DNA of 56,881 nucleotides from positions 1 through 56,881 of the forward strand of contig NZ_FOXC01000015.1 in NCBI RefSeq assembly GCF_900115605.1. The letters run 5' to 3'. Of this stretch, positions 29,310-39,213 are shown piece after piece (the first letter of the stretch is position 1; each line of letters opens with the position of its first letter). Source of the stretch: Halolactibacillus halophilus. GTDB lineage: Bacteria > Bacillota > Bacilli > Bacillales > Amphibacillaceae. The notes beneath the pieces were generated by a model. It was not told the origin of the DNA. It did not search any database and saw only the letters and a program-made list of their open reading frames with translations. A program made the translations under genes and the position numbers.

Positions 29310-30851
29310 GTGAAGTTAACAAATACAAATCGAGAAGAGACAATGCGACAGCTACTCGAGACAAGCTATGATGTGATTGTGATAGGTGGCGGTTTAACCG
29401 GGGCAAGTATTTTATTTGATTTACAGATGCGTGGTTTAAAGACACTACTAATTGAAAAAAATGATTATGCTTCGGGTGCATCTGAGAGTTTTGATTTACT
29501 TGTTTATGATAAAAATACCTATCAAACGTTACCCAAACAAAAGAAACAAGAATTATATCAATTAAATCAAAACCTAGGTAGAGCTTTTCAGTTTTTACCG
29601 GCGATTGAACTAATCGCGGCGGAGATTCCTGTTACATCAGAAATCACCAAAAAGTTGAGACCGTTATTTAAGAAACGTGCGATAGATAAGCCGGTTGCCT
29701 CGGTCAAATTATCTTTAACGCAAAAACAGCAATTTGAAGCTGTTGGAACGCTGATACATACAACGGTCCCTGTTATTGATACTGCTAGAGTAACGATTGA
29801 TTTAATAAAAGCAAGTGTAGCTCTTAATGCCGATGCGATTAATTACGTAATGGTAACCGATGTGAATCGGTTAGGTGATGATTTATGTAGTGTGTTTGTT
29901 GAAGACCAAGTCACAGGTGAAATAAATGTTATTCATACTAAAAAAGTTGTGAATGCGACTGGCTTAGATAGTCCAGAACTACACAACCGTATACAAAAGA
30001 AACCGTTAACGCTGACACCTCGCAAGAAATATCAGTGGCTAGTGCCTAAATCAGAACTAACCATAAATTTCCCGGTCATTATTAAACAAGGATTATATTC
30101 TTATACAGTAACACTCATTCCAAGAGACCAAGGCGTGTTAGTGAGTACGGTTCGACCTAGCGGTGCTATACTTTCTACTAAAGCCGTTTTACTTGAAGTG
30201 AAAGCGGAAATTGAACGTGTACTTCCGGAGATAACTTTGGACATTAATCATGTTTTTACGTTTAAAACAACGAGTGAAGTTGATACAGATGCTGAAAAAA
30301 CACCTTTTAATTTTTACAGATCAAGTCATAACGTTCTTACAGTAACTGGGAGTTCTATTTCGAATTATCGTCAATATGCCGAAAAGATTGGCGATGAAGT
30401 AACTAAACAATTCAAATCAGAGTCAGCCATTTTGTATGAACAATCAAATACGAAAACAAGAATTGTATCGGCAGATGTGTTGAAAGAATGGACAAAACCT
30501 TCAAAGGACGAAGCTAAAGTCTTGCAGCTGATGAATAGATATCAAATCGATCAATTGCATTTTGAACGATTAAGTCGTGATGTTTACAGATTATTGGACG
30601 ATTATCCCATCCCGAGGCATTTATTTATTGAACTGCTTTACACGATTGAGTTTGAGGGGGTATATAAGGCATCGGACTTTATTCAGCGACGATTACGCTT
30701 AGGTGTGTTTGATTATTCAATACAAGGACCTATCATTTTACAAATAATAAGATTTATGGAATATCGTCTTGCGTGGACGAAAGAGGAGCGGTCCTATTAT
30801 GAGCGTGAAGTCAATCAATTCATGACGGAACGTCGCCTATTAGGTTTTTGA
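29310..30851 (+). CDS. Divergent GlpD/GlpO-like FAD-dependent oxidoreductase
   Basis: 513 residues from GTG 29310, behind AAGAAGGGATTGCG. ATG 29286 and ATG 29343 are alternatives. The start NREETMRQLLETSYDVIVIGGGLTG matches the N-terminus of aerobic glycerol-3-phosphate dehydrogenase, with the FAD-binding GGGLTG at residues 26-31 and the acidic LLIEKNDYASGAS after beta-2. The next GlpD block (STKLVHGGLRYL) is missing: SESFDLLVYDKNTY stands in its place. The C-terminus resembles the GlpD C-terminal domain but is shortened. Substrate is therefore uncertain. The gene sits between yvoF and the yvcD-type TPR gene, where B. subtilis has none of this kind. It begins 25 bases after yvoF and is likely cotranscribed. 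Confidence 0.75.
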   Translation: MKLTNTNREETMRQLLETSYDVIVIGGGLTGASILFDLQMRGLKTLLIEKNDYASGASESFDLLVYDKNTYQTLPKQKKQELYQLNQNLGRAFQFLPAIELIAAEIPVTSEITKKLRPLFKKRAIDKPVASVKLSLTQKQQFEAVGTLIHTTVPVIDTARVTIDLIKASVALNADAINYVMVTDVNRLGDDLCSVFVEDQVTGEINVIHTKKVVNATGLDSPELHNRIQKKPLTLTPRKKYQWLVPKSELTINFPVIIKQGLYSYTVTLIPRDQGVLVSTVRPSGAILSTKAVLLEVKAEIERVLPEITLDINHVFTFKTTSEVDTDAEKTPFNFYRSSHNVLTVTGSSISNYRQYAEKIGDEVTKQFKSESAILYEQSNTKTRIVSADVLKEWTKPSKDEAKVLQLMNRYQIDQLHFERLSRDVYRLLDDYPIPRHLFIELLYTIEFEGVYKASDFIQRRLRLGVFDYSIQGPIILQIIRFMEYRLAWTKEERSYYEREVNQFMTERRLLGF

Positions 30852-30924
30852 TAAATGGTGTGCGAATACTATTGACTATGCTATACTTACGTTGAAAGAA
30901 CATTATGTATAAAAGGGGTATTAA

Positions 30925-31665
30925 ATGACTGTGGAAAATGAAATGTCAGACCCAACCTTACCTACAAAAATTATTCCATTTATTCATGATGGAGATTTTT
31001 TCTTTACAAAAGGCGTGGACGCCTTTTATAAGAGAAAGTTTGATTTAGCCTTAAAAGAAGAAATAGATGTCTTTGAAGACGAAGACGATTTATTAATGTA
31101 CCAGGAGACAGCTTTTTATTATCTCCAACATGAAGATTATTTAAAAGCAGTGACAATATTAGAAGAAGCGTTAGAATTGTTCCCGGAATATGATTTATTT
31201 CATTTTCAATCACGTTTTGCGCGATTTTTTAACGGTGAACAAAAAGCGATGTTAAAAGAAGAAGAAACCGCACTTATCATAGAACCAGACCAGCTTTATG
31301 CGCGCTTTAATTTAATGTTTTTTTATCGAGCTTTAGGTGAAGAAGAAAAATTAAATGAGATTGTGGCCAGTTTTAAGGGCGTCTATCCGATGCACCAAGA
31401 ACAAGCGCTTAAAGTAGCAATTGGTTATACCTTAGCAGGGCATGAAGATGAGGCAGTCATACGTTTTAACCGCTTGCAGCATCGGACGGTTAAACACCAT
31501 GTTGATTACTATAAGTACTACGCACTAGCACTTTACCGACATGGAAAAGTGACCGAAGCCGAAGCGTTGTTTGAAGAGGCAAAACGGCGTCATACACAAC
31601 TGATTAACAAGAAAGCGCCATGGTTAGAACAACATATGAGCAAATCAGTGGACGAAGGAAAGTAA
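30925..31665 (+). CDS. TPR-repeat protein (YvcD-like)
   Basis: 246 residues, cytoplasmic, made of helical tetratricopeptide-like repeats, for example DYLKAVTILEEALELFPEY (about residues 71-89) and HGKVTEAEALFEEAKRRH near the C-terminus. It probably acts as a protein scaffold; the partner is unknown. Position directly before trxB matches B. subtilis yvcD. RBS AAAGGGG precedes ATG 30925. Confidence 0.82.
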   Translation: MTVENEMSDPTLPTKIIPFIHDGDFFFTKGVDAFYKRKFDLALKEEIDVFEDEDDLLMYQETAFYYLQHEDYLKAVTILEEALELFPEYDLFHFQSRFARFFNGEQKAMLKEEETALIIEPDQLYARFNLMFFYRALGEEEKLNEIVASFKGVYPMHQEQALKVAIGYTLAGHEDEAVIRFNRLQHRTVKHHVDYYKYYALALYRHGKVTEAEALFEEAKRRHTQLINKKAPWLEQHMSKSVDEGK

Positions 31666-31722
31666 ATATACCATAATGAGTATATGAAAGTTAACTCAGA
31701 ATCATTACGATTTAAATTTTAA

Positions 31723-32700
<978 letters not shown>

Positions 32701-32750
32701 ACTTTACCTGTTCTTAATCTCACTGTAATCAAACTGCAAAAGAAGTGGGG

Positions 32751-32845
32751 TATACTATAAATAAGTAATTAACCCCCCCTTTTTAATATACGAAAATGAT
32801 TTGCGCAGTATATGAGCATTGGCTTATGTGCTGCGTCTTTTTTTG
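32751..32845 (+). ncRNA. Candidate small RNA with C-rich single-stranded motif
   Basis: TATACTATAAAT (32751-32762) could be a -10. About 10 nt further on is a run of seven C and five T (32773-32784), then an A/T-rich stretch and a strong terminator (32803-32844). The transcript would be about 80 nt, with the C-rich stretch unpaired. This is the layout of Firmicutes sRNAs that bind Shine-Dalgarno sequences through C-rich loops. No -35 is convincing and the hairpin could simply be the trxB terminator, so this is a hypothesis. Confidence 0.35.
32803..32844 (+). terminator. Intrinsic terminator downstream of trxB
   Basis: A stem of about 14 bp (GCGCAG...CTGCGT with several G-T pairs inside) around loop CATTGG, followed by C and seven T. 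It starts 100 nt after the trxB stop. Confidence 0.85.
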
Positions 32846-32928
32846 GGTTCTTTGTCAAATAGGGTTGGTATGAGTCATTTAAGTATTTTTTTAGTTAAGA
32901 GAACTATAATCTGTGAACGCGTATGAAT

Positions 32929-32954
32929 GATAGACAGTGATAGACAGTGATAGA
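32929..32954 (+). repeat. Short tandem repeat, unit GATAGACAGT
   Basis: Two full copies and a partial third copy of a 10-bp unit upstream of the NUDIX gene promoter. No function is seen. Confidence 0.6.
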
Positions 32955-32997
32955 ATGAAAATTTTAAGTGGAAACAATCGATTGCCACTGTAAGTTT

Positions 32998-33006
32998 TGC
33001 TATAAT
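32998..33006 (+). promoter_or_regulatory. Promoter of yvcI-rapZ-yvcK-whiA, extended -10
   Basis: TGC directly before TATAAT (33001-33006), 36 nt before the NUDIX start codon. Confidence 0.55.
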
Positions 33007-33042
33007 GGAATAAGAGTGTTAAAAAGGAAGCGAGTGAACGAT

Positions 33043-33501
33043 ATGCAACGAGTGACCAATTGTTTAATCATAGATCATGATAAAGTACTCTTATTAAAAA
33101 AGCCACGTCATGGCTGGTATGCCATGCCAGGTGGAAAAATGGAACCGAGAGAAACGGTACAAGAATCAGTTATAAGGGAAGTATTTGAGGAGACAGGTCT
33201 TAAAATAACCAACCCAAAAATCATTAGTATTGCCAACATACATAAGCCATCAGCTAAACCACCAAAGGATGATTGGATGATGTTTACGTTTGTCGCACAT
33301 AGTTTTGAAGGCGCACTTGTAGAAACGTGTCCTGAGGGTGAGTTAGAATGGATCAATCTTCGTGACGTATCAACTATTCCAACAGCGCCAAGTGACCGAA
33401 TTATTCATGATTATGCGCTAAAACACGACCGTCTATTATACGCGCAGTTTGAACTGGATGAAGACGATCAACTTATTAGCTTTAAAACGCAAGACGATTA
33501 A
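33043..33501 (+). CDS. yvcI: NUDIX hydrolase (YvcI-like)
   Basis: 152 residues from ATG 33043. GTG 33034 is closer to the GGAAG but too near. The full Nudix box G-x5-E-x7-REVFEETGL is present at about residues 37-59, so a Mg-dependent pyrophosphohydrolase is expected. MutT-like 8-oxo-dGTP clean-up is the usual guess; the substrate is not determined by sequence. First gene of the conserved yvcI-rapZ-yvcK-whiA-crh cluster. Confidence 0.9.
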   Translation: MQRVTNCLIIDHDKVLLLKKPRHGWYAMPGGKMEPRETVQESVIREVFEETGLKITNPKIISIANIHKPSAKPPKDDWMMFTFVAHSFEGALVETCPEGELEWINLRDVSTIPTAPSDRIIHDYALKHDRLLYAQFELDEDDQLISFKTQDD

Positions 33502-33514
33502 AGGAGGCAAAAAA

Positions 33515-34396
33515 ATGGCAAACCAAAAAGAAACATCACTTGTGATTATCACAGGTATGAGTGGTGCCGGTAAAACGGTTGCAGTTCAAAGTTTTGAAGA
33601 TTTAGGTTACTACTGTGTGGATAATTTACCCCCCGCTCTATTACCTAAATTCTTAGAATTAATGAAGGATGCCTCGAATAACATTAACAAAGTTGCGCTC
33701 GTTATAGATTTACGAGGACGTGAATTTTTTGATACTTTGTTTGAAAGCTTGGATACTTTGTCTGACTTAACTTGGATTGATGAGCACATTTTATTTTTAG
33801 ATGCTCAAGACCAAACTTTAGTGTCACGATATAAAGAAACGAGACGATCTCATCCGCTTGCACCAAATGGCTTACCGTTAGAAGGTATAAAAAAGGAACG
33901 TCAATTATTAAGTGAACTACGCGGGCGAGCGCAGCATTTCATCGAGACAACAAATTTAAAACCGAAAGAATTGCGCGAAAAAATCGTTCAGAAGTATGGC
34001 GATCGTGAGCAAAAAATCTTTTCAGTTCACGCAATGTCGTTTGGTTTTAAGTATGGGATGCCGATTGATGCCGATTTGGTTTTTGATGTGCGTTTTTTAC
34101 CGAATCCACACTACGTTGAACACCTCCAGCCTCAAACCGGACTAAACACAGAGGTAAAGGACTACGTATTTAAATGGGCAGAAACACAAAAATTTGTCGA
34201 TAAATGGTTGGATTTACTTAGTTTTATGCTTCCTCAGTATAAAAAAGAAGGCAAGTCACAACTTGTGATCGCGATTGGGTGTACTGGTGGCCAACACCGT
34301 TCGGTGGCGCTTGCTGAGCATGTCGCTAAGTATTTTTCGGATCAATACACCACGCATGTCTCTCACCGTGATATTGATAAACGGAAAGGGCACTAA
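33515..34396 (+). CDS. rapZ: RNase adapter / nucleotide-binding protein RapZ (YvcJ)
   Basis: 293 residues from ATG 33515, 7 nt after AAAGGAGG. The longer frame from 33449 lies in yvcI. Walker A GMSGAGKT at residues 14-21, the DNLPPALLP segment, and the C-terminal [14 protein letters not shown] motif identify the family. In enterobacteria RapZ directs RNase E to the GlmZ sRNA. In Bacillus YvcJ hydrolyses GTP and affects competence. It is tightly packed with yvcK, two bases apart. Confidence 0.95.
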   Translation: MANQKETSLVIITGMSGAGKTVAVQSFEDLGYYCVDNLPPALLPKFLELMKDASNNINKVALVIDLRGREFFDTLFESLDTLSDLTWIDEHILFLDAQDQTLVSRYKETRRSHPLAPNGLPLEGIKKERQLLSELRGRAQHFIETTNLKPKELREKIVQKYGDREQKIFSVHAMSFGFKYGMPIDADLVFDVRFLPNPHYVEHLQPQTGLNTEVKDYVFKWAETQKFVDKWLDLLSFMLPQYKKEGKSQLVIAIGCTGGQHRSVALAEHVAKYFSDQYTTHVSHRDIDKRKGH

Positions 34397-34398
34397 GT

Positions 34399-35376
34399 AT
34401 GGAAGAAACGCTAAAGAAAGTTACCGTTCTTGGTGGTGGCACGGGTATGCCGGTGATACTTCGAGGCTTAAAGGAATATCCGATTGATCTGTCAGCCATT
34501 GTCACCGTCGCCGATGATGGGGGATCATCAGGAAGACTACGAACGGAAATGTCGATGCCTGCACCTGGAGATATTAGAAATGTTATTGCAGCACTATCCG
34601 AGGTTGAACCGATGATGGAAGCTTTGCTCCAACACCGATTTGACCTTGGAGAAGAGGGCTTAAAAGGCCACTCCATGGGGAATTTGATTTTGGCTGCCAT
34701 GACGGCAGTGACCGGAGATTTTTATTTAGGAATTAAAGAGATTGAAAAAGTATTTAATGTTAAAGGTCAAATTTATCCAGTTGCTAATCAAAATCTCTTT
34801 CTTAGTGCGGAGATGGAAGACGGGGAGATTATTGTGGGAGAGTCAAATATCCCTAAAGCTAATAAGCCAATACACCGAGTCTTTTTAGAACCAGAAACAG
34901 CCGAACCGTTACCGGAAGCAGTTGATGCGATCTTGGTCTCGGACCTTATTATTATTTCTCCAGGGAGCCTTTACACGAGCACGTTACCAAATTTAATTGT
35001 TCCACAAGTCGCTAATGCTTTAAGACAAACCGACGCCGAAGTCGTCTATGTTTGTAATGTTATGACGCAAAATGGTGAGACAGATGGCTTCACCGCTTTT
35101 GACCATGCCCGGGTTATTTTAGAACATGTGGGTGACGGGGTGATTGATACAATACTTGTTCATAGTGAAGGCGTTAGCCAAGATATTCTCAATCTTTATT
35201 TAGAAGAACAAGCAAAACCCGTTGAGTATGATAAGGAACGACTAGAAACACTTGGCTTAGAAATAGTTGAAGGAAATATTATTACCGATCACGATCATGT
35301 CCTGCGACATGATAAAGATAAAGTCGCTAAGATATTATGTGGCCTTATTGGTATATGTGATCCAATAGAAAGGTGA
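34399..35376 (+). CDS. yvcK: Gluconeogenesis factor YvcK/GlmR
   Basis: 325 residues of the CofD/YvcK fold: [13 protein letters not shown] near the N-terminus, [12 protein letters not shown], and [11 protein letters not shown] are family motifs. The protein binds UDP-GlcNAc and steers carbon into cell-wall precursors by stimulating GlmS in Bacillus. RBS AAAGGG overlaps the end of rapZ. It lies in the operon between rapZ and whiA. Confidence 0.96.
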   Translation: MEETLKKVTVLGGGTGMPVILRGLKEYPIDLSAIVTVADDGGSSGRLRTEMSMPAPGDIRNVIAALSEVEPMMEALLQHRFDLGEEGLKGHSMGNLILAAMTAVTGDFYLGIKEIEKVFNVKGQIYPVANQNLFLSAEMEDGEIIVGESNIPKANKPIHRVFLEPETAEPLPEAVDAILVSDLIIISPGSLYTSTLPNLIVPQVANALRQTDAEVVYVCNVMTQNGETDGFTAFDHARVILEHVGDGVIDTILVHSEGVSQDILNLYLEEQAKPVEYDKERLETLGLEIVEGNIITDHDHVLRHDKDKVAKILCGLIGICDPIER

Positions 35377-35383
35377 ATGTCTT

Positions 35384-36346
35384 ATGTCTTTTGCATCAGA
35401 AATAAAAAAAGAGCTGACGCAAATTGATAACAATGATTGTTGTAAAGAAGCTGAACTTGCGGCTTTGATCCGAATGAATGGTGCGGTCTCTATCGCTAGA
35501 ATGACTTATGTCCTTGATGTACAAACAGAGAATGCTGCGATTGCAAGACGTATTTACACATTAATAAAATCATTGTATCCACACCCAATCAAATTGTTGG
35601 TGCGAAAAAAAATGAAATTGAAGAAAAACAATGTTTATATTGTTAGAATAGAAGAAGGCGCAAAAGATATTCTATTGGACTTAGCTATATTAGAAGAGCC
35701 ATTTGTATTTGTCAGAACAATTTCTGAGCAATATTTAAAGAAAACGTGTTGTAAACGCGCTTATTTAAGGGGAGCTTTTCTTGCGGGAGGCTCCATTAAC
35801 AATCCAGAAACATCGTCCTACCACTTAGAAATTGCTAATAGTTATGAGGAACACAATGATGCCCTGCAAAAACTGATGAATGGTTTTGATTTGCATGCTC
35901 GAACGCTCGAACGCCGAAACGGTTATATCACTTACATTAAAGAAGCTGAAAAAATAACCGAGTTTTTAAACTACATTGGCGCACACCATGCCCTATTTAA
36001 ATTTGAAGATGTGCGGATTATTCGTGATATGCGTAATTCGGTGAATCGGCTCGTTAACTGTGAGACGGCCAACTTAAATAAAACAATCGGCGCAGCTTTT
36101 AGACAAGTTGAAAATATCCGTTTTATCGAGAAAATGGTTGGTCTGGAAGCTCTACCTGATAAATTACAAGAAATCGCAAGACTCAGAGTTGACCATCAAG
36201 AAGTATCTTTAAAGGAATTAGGTGAGCTTGTTAGTGGTTCACCAATTAGTAAGTCTGGTGTTAATCACCGATTAAAGAAAATCGATCAATTTGCTGATCA
36301 ATTACGCGGAGAATATCCGATACAAAAACAGTCCGAAACTCACTAA
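35384..36346 (+). CDS. whiA: DNA-binding protein WhiA
   Basis: 320 residues. An N-terminal LAGLIDADG-like domain ([22 protein letters not shown]-type segment around residue 125) without endonuclease residues is joined to a C-terminal helix-turn-helix ([25 protein letters not shown]). WhiA is a nucleoid-bound protein that affects cell division and chromosome segregation in Bacillus. RBS AAAGGTG precedes ATG 35384, seven bases after the yvcK stop. Confidence 0.96.
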   Translation: MSFASEIKKELTQIDNNDCCKEAELAALIRMNGAVSIARMTYVLDVQTENAAIARRIYTLIKSLYPHPIKLLVRKKMKLKKNNVYIVRIEEGAKDILLDLAILEEPFVFVRTISEQYLKKTCCKRAYLRGAFLAGGSINNPETSSYHLEIANSYEEHNDALQKLMNGFDLHARTLERRNGYITYIKEAEKITEFLNYIGAHHALFKFEDVRIIRDMRNSVNRLVNCETANLNKTIGAAFRQVENIRFIEKMVGLEALPDKLQEIARLRVDHQEVSLKELGELVSGSPISKSGVNHRLKKIDQFADQLRGEYPIQKQSETH

Positions 36347-36367
36347 CACATATTTCATAAATTAGTG

Positions 36368-36373
36368 TATAAT
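36368..36373 (+). promoter_or_regulatory. -10 element upstream of crh
   Basis: TATAAT between whiA and the crh-like gene. The -35 is weak. crh may have its own promoter in addition to read-through. Confidence 0.38.
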
Positions 36374-36422
36374 GAAATTATTGTAAAAAAAATTTATGCT
36401 TTGTTAAAAGGAGTGAGTGGTT

Positions 36423-36659
36423 ATGAAATGTATCGTCAATTTAAGCTCTAATCTTCAAATAGGTCTAGCGTCTACCTTTGTTCAACTAGCAAATTGGTTT
36501 TCAACAGAAATTCATATAACGAAAAGAGAGCGTCGTGTGAATGCGGAAAATATTATGGGACTGTTAAGCTTAGTTGTTGCTAGAGGAGAAGCTATTGATT
36601 TAAGTGGAACGGATAGAGACAGCGATGAAGCAATTCAGACACTCGGGATTTTTTTGTAA
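36423..36659 (+). CDS. crh: Crh-like HPr-domain protein lacking both phosphosites
   Basis: 78 residues from ATG 36423, 9 nt after AGGAG; GTG 36417 would add two residues. It aligns with B. subtilis Crh without gaps (…VNAENIMGLLSLVV against VNAKSIMGLMSLAV, from memory). The position of the catalytic His15 of HPr is Gln, as in Crh, but the following A-R-P is I-G-L. The HprK target Ser46 is Asn (AAT). So neither PTS nor HprK phosphorylation is expected. Crh normally works as P-Ser-Crh with CcpA. Whether this protein is a decayed Crh or a constitutive version is open. Location directly after whiA is the canonical crh position. Confidence 0.85.
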   Translation: MKCIVNLSSNLQIGLASTFVQLANWFSTEIHITKRERRVNAENIMGLLSLVVARGEAIDLSGTDRDSDEAIQTLGIFL

Positions 36660-36680
36660 TAAGACAATTGACCTAAAACT

Positions 36681-36718
36681 AAAAGCAACAATACCACTAG
36701 AGGTACTGTTGCTTTTTC
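36681..36718 (+). terminator. crh terminator
   Basis: AAAAGCAACAATACC pairs with GGTACTGTTGCTTTT across loop ACTAGA (one mismatch), ending in T residues. Confidence 0.85.
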
Positions 36719-36747
36719 AATAAATGTAAAGTAGAGGAGGAGATAAT

Positions 36748-37650
36748 ATGGCATTACATATTAACAATGTCACAAAACGGTTTGGGTCATTTACGGCAGT
36801 AGATGATTTATCCATTACCATCAATAAAAATCAAATTTTCGGTTTCCTTGGTGCCAACGGTGCCGGTAAAACAACGACCTTTAGGATGATTCTAGGACTT
36901 ATTGATGAAACGGAAGGTCAGATTCGTTGGAATGATCAAAAAATCGATTACAGTGTAACAGATTCGATGGGATATTTACCAGAAGAACGAGGGTTGTATC
37001 CAAAAATGAAAGTAAAAGAACAGATGATTTATCTCGGTAGGTTAAGAGGAATGGAAAAAAGTTCAATTATTAAAGCGCTAGATTATTGGCTAGATCGGTT
37101 CAAGATTCCTGAATATAAAGATAAAAAAGTAGAGGAATTGTCTAAAGGGAATCAGCAGAAGATTCAATTTATTTCGGCAGTTATCAATCAACCTAAATTA
37201 CTCATTCTAGATGAACCGTTCTCAGGACTAGATCCTGTTAATGTCGAACTGTTAAAGGAAGCTGTCATTGAGCTGAAAGATCAAGGGACAACAATTGTTT
37301 TCTCTTCTCATCAAATGTCGACAGTGGAAGAACTATGTGAATCGTTATGTATTATGGTGAAGGGGAAACCAGTTGTCCAAGGTGCGTTAAAGGACATTAA
37401 ACGTCAATTTGGCAAGAAAAATCTTCTGGTTCATGCAGATATGGATTTAAGTTTCTTAAAAGATATGTTAGGTGTTGTCAAGTATGCTGAAACGGCACAA
37501 GGCTGTCGTCTGCAGATTAATGACGAGTCTGTTTCTCAAGACATATTAAAAGAACTGATTATGCGCGATGGTTTTATTAAACGTTTTGATTTACTTGAAC
37601 CATCATTAAACGATATTTTTATTGAGAAAGTAGGTGAGTCTTATGAATAA
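36748..37650 (+). CDS. yhaQ: ABC transporter ATP-binding protein (NatA/YhaQ-like)
   Basis: 300 residues. Walker A GANGAGKTT, signature LSKGNQQK (the K-G-N-Q-Q form of the NatA/CcmA-type exporters), Walker B LLILDEPFSGLDP and SSHQM switch. A C-terminal extension of about 80 residues follows. With the next gene it forms an exporter of the NatAB class (Na+ extrusion in the studied case; substrate here unknown). RBS AGGAGGAG precedes ATG 36748. It overlaps the permease gene by eight bases. Confidence 0.92.
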   Translation: MALHINNVTKRFGSFTAVDDLSITINKNQIFGFLGANGAGKTTTFRMILGLIDETEGQIRWNDQKIDYSVTDSMGYLPEERGLYPKMKVKEQMIYLGRLRGMEKSSIIKALDYWLDRFKIPEYKDKKVEELSKGNQQKIQFISAVINQPKLLILDEPFSGLDPVNVELLKEAVIELKDQGTTIVFSSHQMSTVEELCESLCIMVKGKPVVQGALKDIKRQFGKKNLLVHADMDLSFLKDMLGVVKYAETAQGCRLQINDESVSQDILKELIMRDGFIKRFDLLEPSLNDIFIEKVGESYE

Positions 37651-38908
37651 ATTTTGGGTCGTGTTATCTCAAACTTATTTAACTAGATTCAAATCAAAAT
37701 CATTTATAATAATGACCGCACTCTTTTTAGTTTTCATTTTAGCGATTGGTAATATTGACCGGATTATTGAGTTATTTAATTCTGATGAAGAGACGTTAAT
37801 TCCAACCGTCGCTGTTATTGATGAGACAAATCTGTATGAAGATTATTTAACAGATATCGAGAGTCAGTCTCTTCAGTACGATGTGTCATCGGAAACTGAG
37901 GCATCCCTTAATGAAGCCGTTTTAGCTGGTGAGATTGATGGGGTATTAACCCTGTCAGATGATGAGACACAGCCATTTACAGCAACACTTCGATTAGAAG
38001 ATGTCTTAAATAACCGTCTTGAATATCAAGTAAATGAACATCTGCAGCAGCTGAAAGTCATGGTAATGACTGAGGAAGCCGGCATTGATGGTGAGATTTT
38101 ACAGTCCATCTATTCACCTGTATCCTTTCAATTAGAAGCGATTGAAAAAGCAGACGGGACAACATCTAAAACAGAAGAAGAAATTAGTGGTGCACGTGGT
38201 CTCGTTTATGTGATGCTATTCCTATTATACTTTGCGGTTATTACGTATGGTCAAATGATCGCGACCGATATCGCAAATGAAAAAACATCACGCGTGATGG
38301 AAATCTTAATCTCAAGTTCAAGTCCAGTTTCACAGATGTTCGCCAAAATCATTGGGATTGCTTTACTTGGATTAACACAAATCTCAATTCTTATTGTGAC
38401 CGCCTTTCTTGTCATTCAAACACGTGTGAACGACTTTGATGGGGATTTCTTTGAAGTCTTCGGTTTTAGTGATATTGACGTGTCCGTTTATGTTTATGCA
38501 CTTGTCTTTTTCTTACTCGGGTACTTATTATATGCAACATTGTCAGCTATGCTTGGCTCACTGGTTAGTCGAATGGAGGACGTTGGTCAGTTAATGTTCC
38601 CAGTGATTATTTTAATTATTATTGCCTTTATGGTGTCAATGTTTGGGTTAGAATCACCGGAATCAACGTTAGTTACGGTGATGTCTTATATACCGTTCTT
38701 TAGTCCACTGGTGATGTTTTTACGGGTCGGGCTTCTCGGCATTCCTTTTTATGAAGTCATGTTAAGCATTGGTATCTTACTAGTAACAATTTTCATTCTT
38801 GGTTTTGTCGGAGCAAAAGTGTACCGTGGTGGTGTATTAATGTACGGCGGTGGATTTAAGCTGAAAGATTTAAAACAAGTCATGCACTTAAGTAAGAAGA
38901 GCAAATAG
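37643..38908 (+). CDS. yhaP: ABC exporter permease (NatB/YhaP-like)
   Basis: 421 residues from ATG 37643, after TAGGTGAG; the GTG at 37634 lies in that RBS. One N-terminal membrane segment, an extracellular domain of about 150 residues, then five segments at the C-terminus with the family motif IANEKTSRVMEILISSSSP. This is the ABC-2 (NatB) permease layout. Pairs with the ATPase upstream. In B. subtilis yhaQ-yhaP precede yhaO-yhaN as here. Confidence 0.92.
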   Translation: MNKFWVVLSQTYLTRFKSKSFIIMTALFLVFILAIGNIDRIIELFNSDEETLIPTVAVIDETNLYEDYLTDIESQSLQYDVSSETEASLNEAVLAGEIDGVLTLSDDETQPFTATLRLEDVLNNRLEYQVNEHLQQLKVMVMTEEAGIDGEILQSIYSPVSFQLEAIEKADGTTSKTEEEISGARGLVYVMLFLLYFAVITYGQMIATDIANEKTSRVMEILISSSSPVSQMFAKIIGIALLGLTQISILIVTAFLVIQTRVNDFDGDFFEVFGFSDIDVSVYVYALVFFLLGYLLYATLSAMLGSLVSRMEDVGQLMFPVIILIIIAFMVSMFGLESPESTLVTVMSYIPFFSPLVMFLRVGLLGIPFYEVMLSIGILLVTIFILGFVGAKVYRGGVLMYGGGFKLKDLKQVMHLSKKSK

Positions 38909-38916
38909 TAAAAACA

Positions 38917-38964
38917 AATAAGTGCGATCTCTTTAATTCAATAAAGGGATCACACTTATTTTTT
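38917..38964 (+). terminator. yhaQP terminator
   Basis: AATAAGTG...CACTTATT with an internal GATC/GATC and CTTT/AAAG pairing, followed by TTTTTTC. Confidence 0.85.
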
Positions 38965-38965
38965 C

Positions 38966-39213
38966 ATGTTATGAAATATGTGTTCATTTTAAGGTCAATC
39001 TAAATATTATCTGTCTTCTGAAAGCAAAGTTGAGCATGAGAATTCAGGTCAACAATTACGCTAACATGAGGGACGTTATTGTGGGCATTACTTTATGGGG
39101 AGTGATTAACTTAATGATGTCATAGTTAACGTTTTAAATATGACCGAAAAAAATAATAAAGCGATATACTTAAACCATATTGTGTTTAATGCTTCAATTT
39201 AATAATGGAGGAT
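38966..39213. other. Intergenic, no gene seen
   Basis: A/T-rich and without a credible ORF. On the minus strand a small TTAAAC/GTTTAA hairpin (39170-39189) followed by an A/T-rich tract (39147-39160) might terminate the coiled-coil gene. Nothing else is recognised. Confidence 0.4.

Noticed and set aside
32896-32925. CcpA (cre) site near TGTGAACGCG
   Set aside because: At least four fixed positions of the cre consensus are wrong.
34326-34700. Minus-strand 124-codon ORF
   Set aside because: Lies across rapZ and yvcK antisense; no family match and no RBS.
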